Under the pieces are notes generated by a model that saw nothing but the letters and a program-made list of their open reading frames with translations, was not told the DNA's origin and did no database searches. From Dipteris shenzhenensis (taxonomy: Eukaryota; Polypodiophyta; Polypodiopsida; Gleicheniales), in assembly GCA_047967505.1 (NCBI GenBank), contig CM106540.1: a DNA stretch of 64,000 nucleotides. One strand, written 5' to 3'. A program made the translations under genes and the position numbers. Positions 56,769-64,000 of the stretch are shown here, one piece after another (positions within the stretch are counted from its first letter, which is position 1; the number at the start of each line of letters is the position of its first letter).

Positions 56769-56838
56769 AATGATAAGTGCTGAGTGCTACATAGTCATGT
56801 CAGAATGATAAGTGTTGAGTGCTACATAATCATGTTAG
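56769..56838 (+). repeat. 35-bp tandem duplication
   Basis: Two copies of AATGATAAGTGCTGAGTGCT... (56769 and 56804) with three mismatches, and the start of a third at 56839. Confidence 0.9.
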
Positions 56839-59250
56839 AATGATGATCGCCTACACAACACTAACATCCTCATCATCAGAGCGTCGAGGGGGATGACGTA
56901 GTGAGGGCCTAAAGTTAGAGATAGAGTGCTAGCAGCTGTCCACAGACGAGGTCCTATGTCGTCTCCTGGTCATAGCTCTGATAAGGGCTACAATGACCCT
57001 TGCCGGTGGAGCTGGAACTCTGAATAGAGAAGAAATATCCCCAAGCGTAATCTGTGCATCAACCCTCTGTCTGAGCTGTCGTGTTGTTGGCTGTGTGTCA
57101 TGATCATGGTGGAGCCTTGCGGTGTGGGAGCCTGCATGGTTTGGATGGAAGAATTCAGTGATCGAAATCTGAAAAGAGTCTATCAAGGAGGTCTGCTCCT
57201 GTCTCCATAATCGAAGTAGATGCTCGCGGTGTTTGACTGCCTTGTGAATGAAGGCGGCCAAGCATTTTGTTTTTGGAACGGAGAGAAAGCGGGACAATAC
57301 CCTAGAACTGTCTCTGAAGCGGCAATAGAAGCATCCTCAGATCTCATAGTATACTACTCCTCCGACTCAATCTCCTGGATGTCACATAATATGTATATGC
57401 ACCTCTCCCTGGACAAACCCTTGGCCCTGCCACTCTCGATGCGAAGTCTATGTTAAGAGACCCGAAACTCCCCAATAGAGATCCTCAATGAATGAGCTAG
57501 GTGGATCTGCGTATATCTTGGTGGCTCGATAAAATCCTCCGCTGTGATATGTAAACAATGATCCTCGTAGAAGTTGAGCTTCATTGGAAGCTCGCTCGGT
57601 CCCAACCAGGTTCTGAATGTGTCAAGCTCAAAAGATCCTCACGAATGACGTGGTTGACCTCATGAGACAGGTTAGGGAAAAAAGTGCGTCAATGCTATAC
57701 TGGAAGGGGGGGAGTCTATCTATATGGAGTCCCAGTCCCTCAAACCATCTCTCTTTGCGTGCAAACCAGCATCTCTGATCACCTGCTGCTGATAATGCCA
57801 TAGAGGAGGACAATGCTAGCCACAGTAATCTGTTGCGTCCAGAATTGCAATCTCCATATCCCCGACCCGATATAGGTAGGTGATAACTTTAATGTTGCAT
57901 TAAGTTGTAGTGGAGATGACCCAAACTCATCCAAAATGATCCGGTGAGGAACTGACGGCTTATTGCGAATTATCCGTGATAGCATGAGAACTTGTAGGTG
58001 CTCCACTTGAGCCCCACTCTATATCTGACAGATCCGGCCCATAACTAGGGCTGTCATACATCCCCGCTGGGCGGACCAAGGAGTCAAAAAGCAAGCCATT
58101 GGTCCGCGGGTCCTGAAAATGTGAGCAGAAGCACTGCCTCTCTAATCTGGCCAATGAAGCGTATCCCCTGCTCAGTCGGTTGCATCGCCGGTCTCATAGT
58201 AAAGCTAGGTCTAGAGAAGAGAACCCCTAGATATGTATATAACGAAACAACCTCAAGCGGCTACCCGTCGAATTGGGATGTGTTGAAGATCATGACCTTG
58301 GTTTTATCAAGGTTTCATGGGAACCACAAAAGGGCTGTAGGGCATCTAGGTGTCTCTGGAGACCCTTTGCAGAGGCAGATAAGAGTGCCACGTCATCTGC
58401 GTATAACAAGATTTGAATCAGAGTTCCAACGATAGAGCATCCATCCCCGCCCAGTGTCTGCATAACTGTCTCAAGCTCATCAATATATAGGCCAAAGAGG
58501 GTTGGTGATAAAGGACACCCTTGTTTGACCCCAATAGTACTCGTGATCTCATCTGTCCATCCGGACCCTATCCGAACTTTGCCTAAGACCCTCTCGTAAA
58601 TTGCCATGACAGCGCAAATGATCTGTTGGTCATAAGCCAAGTGCTGCAGATGCCTGATGAGGCGGGCTGCCGGAATCGTGTCAAAGGCTTTGTGGAAGTC
58701 CACAAAGCAACAAGAAACCCTCTGTTTTTGTGCCCTTGCCGCCTCAATGATATGCCTAAATGTAAGAATGTGATCCATGGTCCCATGATCACGTCGGAAT
58801 CCAACCTGTTCATTTGCTCTAGGTCCCTACATCTCTGCAAATCGACTAACCTCAGAATCAAGCACTGATGCATAAATCTTGGACATGACATGTCCGATCA
58901 CAATGGTCCTGTAGTTCTCTGGGCTCATGGGATGCCATGCCTTGTGGATGGGTGAGATAGTGTTAACAATCCAGGTGCGTGGGAAGCCCAAACAAACAGT
59001 TTCATTAAAGAGATTTGCTAAGATCGGGGCTAGGAGATTAATCCCATATGCAATGAATTTAGTGCATAGGCCCTCATGATCTTTCATTCGGCCATTATTA
59101 AGTTTCATCACGGCATCCTTTACCCCCCCTGGTAGTGAAGAGTGTGCAAGATGTGGGGCGGGTATGTGTGAGAGGTTAAGAGCTGGCTGATGTGGGATAT
59201 CATAAAGCGTGCGTGCATAATTATGCCAGACTTGAGTGTCAGTGAGTGGG

Positions 59251-59795
59251 CGAACTCTGCCTGTATAATCTGATGGGGGACTGAGGGTTTACTCTGAATC
59301 ATCCTGGATTCCATGGTCACTTGCAATCTCTCAAATCTCTTCCACTCCGTTGCTGAAAAATCACTCCCCCAAAAAGGTGCTGCGTACATGGCAGTCGGTC
59401 TCACCAGTGTGTCAAAGAGCCAGCCCTTTGTCGGGGGGTCTTGGAAGTGTGCCTAGAAGCATCAGTCGTGGTGTACTCGCATGGATCATCGTGAAACCTG
59501 GTCCAGTGAACACTATCCCCAAATATGTGTAGGATTGCACTATTTGCATAGGCTCTGCCACGGTATGTGAAACTATGATGACGGGACGCTGCTTGCGAGG
59601 TGTTGAAGACCATAACCTTGGTCTTCCCAAGGTTAACTGTCAAGTCTCTCTCCTTGCAGAACATCTCCAGAGTCTCTAGATGTTTCAGCAGCCCTCCTGC
59701 TGAGGATGATATGAGGACCATGTCATCAGCATACAACAATATCTGCACCATCAGGTCAGCCAGGAGCAAGCCCTCTCCGTGTAGTCGATCGACAA
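59251..59795 (-). pseudogene. LINE copy 3a: RT end and thumb, joined to copy 3b
   Basis: The minus strand encodes LLLADLMVQILLYADDMVLIS (59760-59700), NLGKTKVMVFNTS and then AAPFWGSDFSATEWKRFERL with MIQSKPSVPHQII. These are the same domains as in copy 3b downstream of its RT, so this is a second copy. It starts inside the RT and stops inside the thumb, where linker sequence of copy 3b follows without a gap. Confidence 0.75.
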
Positions 59796-60884
59796 AAGAA
59801 AGTGGACAAGGACACTTTCCAGTTGGATCACATTTGGTCAGATCTGGTGCTGTTTATGCTGGGTGACAGTTTTCAGCCACACAAGAGCTGAATTTCGTCT
59901 GTCATTTTGGGGTTTTTCCTCCAGTTTTTGCACTAAATCTGGTTGCCTACACCTATAGAGGAATCCTGCCAAGTTTAGTTGGATTTTGACTGCCCGTTGC
60001 GAAGTTCTTGCTGATTTTCAGTTTCCAGCCACAGGGCAAGTTGCAGATCTGTGGATTTCGCACATTCTACTGCTGATTTGACATCATAAAAGTGATCGCC
60101 TACTTGAAGGGACACTGTCTACCAAGTTTGGTTGAATTTCGCCTTCGTGGTGCAGAGTTATCATCACTTTTAGGGTTCAGCCTGTCAGAAAGTGACACGT
60201 GGCAGTGGATAAGGCACAGAAATTTGGGGCTTTTGCAATTTTATGCATTGGAAGGCTTGCTCTTGCACATTGAAGCAAGAAATTGGGACACATGGGAAGA
60301 GGGAATCTCAAAGAATTCAGAATATTCCAAGAATATTCCTTGAGCTTGATGCCAAAGGTTATGCATTTGTGAAGTAGTGCTTGGAGCACTTGGATGCATT
60401 GACATTGTTGCAAAAGTGGTACTGATTTCCTTTATGCTTGGGTTGTGCACATTTGTGGTAGTCAAAGTTTGACTTTTGATCTCAGAAATTGGGGCTTTTG
60501 GTGCACAAGTGCTCAGCAATTTTTGTGACACTGGAATAGTGTCTTGGATGCCAATTTTGGATGCCTTTGTGTTGAGAAAAACAAGAATATTGTTTACTGC
60601 AGATTTATGACTGTTTTTACTGTCATTTTGGGACAGTTTCTCTGAGTTTTGGATGCCTCTATCTTTGTCACAAGTTGGGACAGAATTTTGAGTGAGTTAC
60701 ACTCAGTTTTGCAGGCATATTTCACTCAGTTTTGGAGTTATATCAGTGCAGGAATTTAATTACAGTTTTGGTACTGTTTATGCATTCAAAGTTGGAATAT
60801 ATAGTGGCTGCAAGTTCTCTCCAGTAGAGGACAGATTTTACAGGCTTTTTTAATTTCCTTTGCTGATTTTTTATTTGCTGAGAT

Positions 60885-63386
60885 TTGGCTTCAAGTGTGA
60901 GTGAAGGTGGTTCACTTCTTAACATCAAGAAGTTGGAAGGAGCACACAATTTAGCCATTTGGCAAAAGCAGTGCTATAATGTGCTTCTTCAAAAGCATCA
61001 AGCCCGTCCTATCAAGGAAAAGGGAGTGAGGCCGGCAAATATATCAGGTGATGATTGGGAAAGTGTTGATGAATTGGCACATTCTACAATCATGCTTTCT
61101 ATTTCAGATGTGCTTCTATTTAATGTTGAAAATGAGAACACTGCATGGGATATGTGGAAAAGGTTGGAAGATTTGTATGCTCAACAAAGTGCAGCAAGCA
61201 AGGTTTATTGGCTCAAGAAGCTCATGGATCTTAGGATGGAGGGCACAACTATGAGTGTGCACCTCAATGAGTTCAACTGTATCATCAAGCAGTTGGCAAA
61301 TCAGAAATTCAACATCGATGATGAGTTTAAAGCACCATTCTTGCTTTGCACTCTTCTTGATAGCTGGGATATTTTCAGAACAGCTTTGAGCAATTCAAAT
61401 CCTATTCTTATTTATGCAGATGTTGAGAGTCAGCTTCTCATGGAGGAGATGAACAAGAAGAACAATTCTTCAAGTAAGTCTTCCACTGCCCTTAACACAA
61501 GAGGAAGACCTCAGAATAGAGGCAATGACAACCAAAGGAACAGATCCCGCAGTAAGTCACGTCCTAAGAAGGATATTGAATGTTTTCATTTTGGCAAAAA
61601 GGAGCACATGAAGAAAGATTGCTTTAAGCTGAAAAGAGAGCAGAAAAAGAGCAACAACAACAATCAGGATGCCAAATATGATAAAGGCAAGCAAGTAGAG
61701 AGTAGTAATAGTGGGGTGAAGATTGAAGAGGTAAATGCAGTCACTCATGAGAGTGAGGATGACATTTTGTTTGTTTCATCACTTGATGCACATGCTTTGG
61801 TCACAGAAGAAGACGGTGACATGACCACTTGGATCATTGATTCAGGTGCTTCCTTTCATGTGACACCACACAGGGAGTGGTTTTGCTCATATAATGGTGG
61901 TTTAGAGGGTGTTGTGCATCTTGGAAACAATTATGCATGCTCTATTGCAGGGATTGGAGATGTGAAACTTGCATTTTCTGATGGCACACATTTTATACTT
62001 CATGATGTTAGGCATGTGCCAAATCTGAAAAAGAACTTGGTTAGTACTGGTCAATTGGATGATCAAGGCTACTACACTGTGTTTGGTAATAGTAGGTGGA
62101 AGATAACCAAGGGAGCCAGAGTCATTGCAAAGGGGTACAAGTGTGATACTTTGTATACTTTGCATGTTTCTGATGTAAAGAATCATGTGGTTGCCGTAAC
62201 TGAGGTGCCAAAGGTTTCATTGTGGCATGGCCGGTTAGGACCCATGAGTGCTAAAGGAATGCAAGTACTATCTCAATTGGGTTATTTACCGTCTCTGAAA
62301 TTTTCGGAATTTAAGCATTGTGAGCATTGCATTTTTGGTAAGCATTCACAGTCACCACATAAAGTGACATTGCAACAAATATTGAGACCCTTAGATTTGG
62401 TACGTAGTGATGTATGTCAAATGTCTCAGTTGTCTATGGGTGGTCATGAATACTTTGTTACATTTATAGATGATGCCACAAGGAAAGTGTGGGTCTATTT
62501 CATCAAGAGTAAGGAAGAAGTTTTTGGTGCATTTCAAAAGTTTGTTGCCTTGGTTGAAAATCAGACAGGCAAGAAGTTGAAATGCTTACGCTCTGATAAT
62601 GGAGGAGAATATGTCTCCAAAATATTTCAGGAATTTTGTGACATGAAAGGGATAAAGAGGGAACTCACAAGCCCTCATAATCCTCCACAGAATGGAGTTG
62701 TAGAGCGAACAAATCGGACTATTCAAGATAGAGTCCGTAGTATGCTGTCTCATGCTGCCTTACCCCATGGTTTTTGGGCAGAGGCTGTTCAAACAGTCAT
62801 TCATGTCATCAACAGGTCACCGAATAATCGGTTGGATGGTAAAGTACGTGAGGAACAGTGGTATGGCAAGCCACCCTCATATAAACACTTGAGAGTGTTT
62901 GGCTGTGATGCGTATGTGCACGTACGAAAAGAGCAGCGCATCAAACTCCAACTAAAGTCAAATAGATGCATCTTTATTGGATATGGTGATAGTAATGATG
63001 TGATTTTTCATGAGGAAAGCATGCACAGGCAACCCACTCAAAAATCAGAAAATATGAAGGTTGTCTTTGAAGAAATCATTGTGAATAGACAGCAAAATAT
63101 GCCCAATAATATGCAGCAAGGTGCTGCTGCAAATGTCCCTAATGTGCAGGGAATAGAGGCTGAGAATCAGCCCAATCAAATTGCCTTTGATATGCCACAG
63201 ATAGAGCCACATCTGTGTGATGTAGGACAGCCAGAGGAGGTGGCACAGCCACATAATATGGCTGATATGCAGGCTGAACAGCCAGCCAATCAAGATGATT
63301 GGGTAAGAAGATCCATCAGAGTCTCCAAACCTCCTGATAGGTTTTTGTTCCAGGACAGAACTACGTGGCTGATTTTGTCATGCTGA
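60885..63386 (+). pseudogene. Copia I gag, protease, integrase
   Basis: An 833-codon open frame. The expected ATG is TTG at 60885 (TTGGCTTCAAGTG against ATGGCTTCATCC in copia D), so no normal start exists. Gag has SLLNIKKLEG and VHLNEFNCIIKQL. The knuckle reads CFHFGKKEHMKKDC, with the second Cys replaced by Phe. Protease WIIDSGASFHVTP is intact. In the pre-integrase finger the second His is Pro (WHGRLGPM). The integrase core has D (VRSDVCQ), D (RSDNGGEY) and E (VERTNRT). About 17 residues present in copia D after CIFIGYGDS are deleted in frame. Confidence 0.9.
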
Positions 63387-64000
63387 CAGATTGTAGTGAG
63401 CCTTCATGTTATCAGGAAGCAATGAGAAGGCATGATAAGAGAAAGTGGGAGAAGGCCATGCATTCAAAAATGGATTCTTTTATAAAAAATAAAACATGGG
63501 ATTTGGTGAAACTACCAACTGGAAAGAATGCCTTACCATGCAAATGGGTTTATGAGATCAAGGTCACTCCTAATGCTGAGAACAAATACAAGGCAAGATT
63601 GGTTGCCAAGGGGTTCAAGCAACAGAAGGGCATTGACTTTGATGAAATTTTTTCTCCTGTGGTGAAAATGACAACATTGAGGGCTGTTTTGGCATTGGTT
63701 GCACATGAAGATATGGACTTGTGTCAGATGGATGTCAAGACTGCATTTCTCCATGGTGATCTTCATGAGGAGATTGATATGGTACAGCCAGAAGGGTTTG
63801 TCAGTGAAGGCAAAGAAAAGTTGGTATGCAAGCTGAAAAAGAGCTTATATGGGTTGAAGCAGGCTCCAAGGGAGTGGTACTTCAAATTCCATACTTTCAT
63901 GCAATCTCAGTGGTTTAGGAGAAGTGATGTTGATCACTGTCTCTATACCAAGAAAGCAAAGGATGGTAGCCTTATTTTGCTCATCATTTATGTTGATGAC
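63387..64000 (+). pseudogene. Copia I RT (partial)
   Basis: After a frameshift near 63350 the RT continues: NYVADFVMLTDCSEPSCY, PCKWVYEIKV, QMDVKTAFLHGDL, KSLYGLKQAPREWY and finally IIYVDD at the window edge. About 85 percent of residues appear shared with copia D by eye, and no stop is seen in this part. RNase H lies beyond the window. Confidence 0.88.

Larger units (their letters stand above)
55400..59250 (-). pseudogene. LINE copy 3b: RT to C-terminal zinc domain
   Basis: Reading leftward: linker (59250-59110), RT entry (MKLNNGRMKDHEGLC, NYRTIVIGHVMSKIYASVLD, 59105-58870), RT core with FVDFHKAFDTIP, GVKQGCPLSPTLFGLYIDELE and catalytic ILLYADDVALLS (58480-58370), thumb-like region (MLSRIIRNKPSVPHRII, 57985-57930) and the long C-terminal region to a zinc-binding motif C-x2-C..ETEEHMVMICPYY (56590-56525). 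Frameshifts near 58790 and 58300 and stops break it. It has the best-preserved RT core of the minus-strand LINEs here. The 3' end is unclear; 55400-56300 holds no motif. Confidence 0.8.
53831..64000 (+). other. Next intron of the ATRX-like gene (runs past the window)
   Basis: Starts with the donor GTTTGT. No later exon of the gene is recognisable to the right edge, so this intron would exceed 10 kb. It contains LINE copies 3a/3b and copia I. Confidence 0.5.
59797..64000 (+). mobile_element. Copia I, 5'-truncated and cut by the window edge
   Basis: A relative of copia D (same gag start, protease, integrase and RT motifs). No 5' LTR or PBS is found; the leader begins directly at the LINE junction near 59797 and includes GGGGCTTTTG words at about 60223 and 60491. 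The RT reaches YVDD at the last bases of the window. The 3' LTR lies outside. Confidence 0.88.

Overview
The window reads as nuclear DNA of a land plant with a large, transposon-rich genome. Evidence: plant-type Ty1/copia and Ty3/gypsy elements whose primer-binding sites match the 3' end of initiator tRNA-Met (TGGTATCAGAGC), a plant-type hAT transposon, non-LTR retrotransposons, and two short exons with GT/AG borders that look like a plant ATRX/SNF2 gene. The species cannot be read from the sequence. A non-flowering plant such as a fern, lycophyte or gymnosperm is plausible, but that is a guess.

Host gene. Exons at about 14726-14816 and 53660-53830 (+ strand) join in phase 0 and read through the segment just upstream of the helicase core of ATRX-type chromatin remodelers (medium-high confidence). 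If correct, the 38.8 kb between them is one intron, and the next intron runs past the right edge. Most of the window is therefore intron filled with transposons.

Layout. 1-2031: low-complexity repeats and a gypsy LTR. 2032-4411: minus-strand gypsy pol remnant (A). 4412-6405: plus-strand LINE remnant. 6500-7548: leader and LTR of a minus-strand LTR element. 7559-13449: plus-strand gypsy B. 14726-14816: exon. 15075-19630: three minus-strand LINE pieces. 19637-21236: mosaic of copia and gypsy scraps. 21237-22557 plus 28527-28642: gypsy C gag-protease (minus), split by copia D (22558-28521, TSD CCCTC). 28643-47503: gypsy E (minus, TSD CTTGT), which carries three later insertions: a hAT transposon (32090-35455, TSD CTCGCTAC), a gag-only copia-like element F (35976-38502, TSD AGGTC, LTRs identical by eye), and copia G inside its 5' LTR (41425-46751, TSD GGGCC/GGGTC). 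47760-48620: copia gag-protease scrap H. 50358-51253: two related PBS/LTR junctions. 51259-52066: a TRIM-like miniature element. 52067-53659: mostly unique intron. 53660-53830: exon. 55400-59795: two fused minus-strand LINE copies. 59797-64000: copia I, cut by the window edge.

How it fits together. The sites give a relative order: gypsy C is older than copia D, and gypsy E is older than hAT, F and G. Almost all autonomous coding regions are broken, several times by CAG to TAG changes, the pattern expected from deamination of methylated CHG cytosines. The clearest intact ORF is the gag of element F, which has no pol and would need enzymes from another element. The host-gene exons look clean, so splicing across the intron is probably still required.
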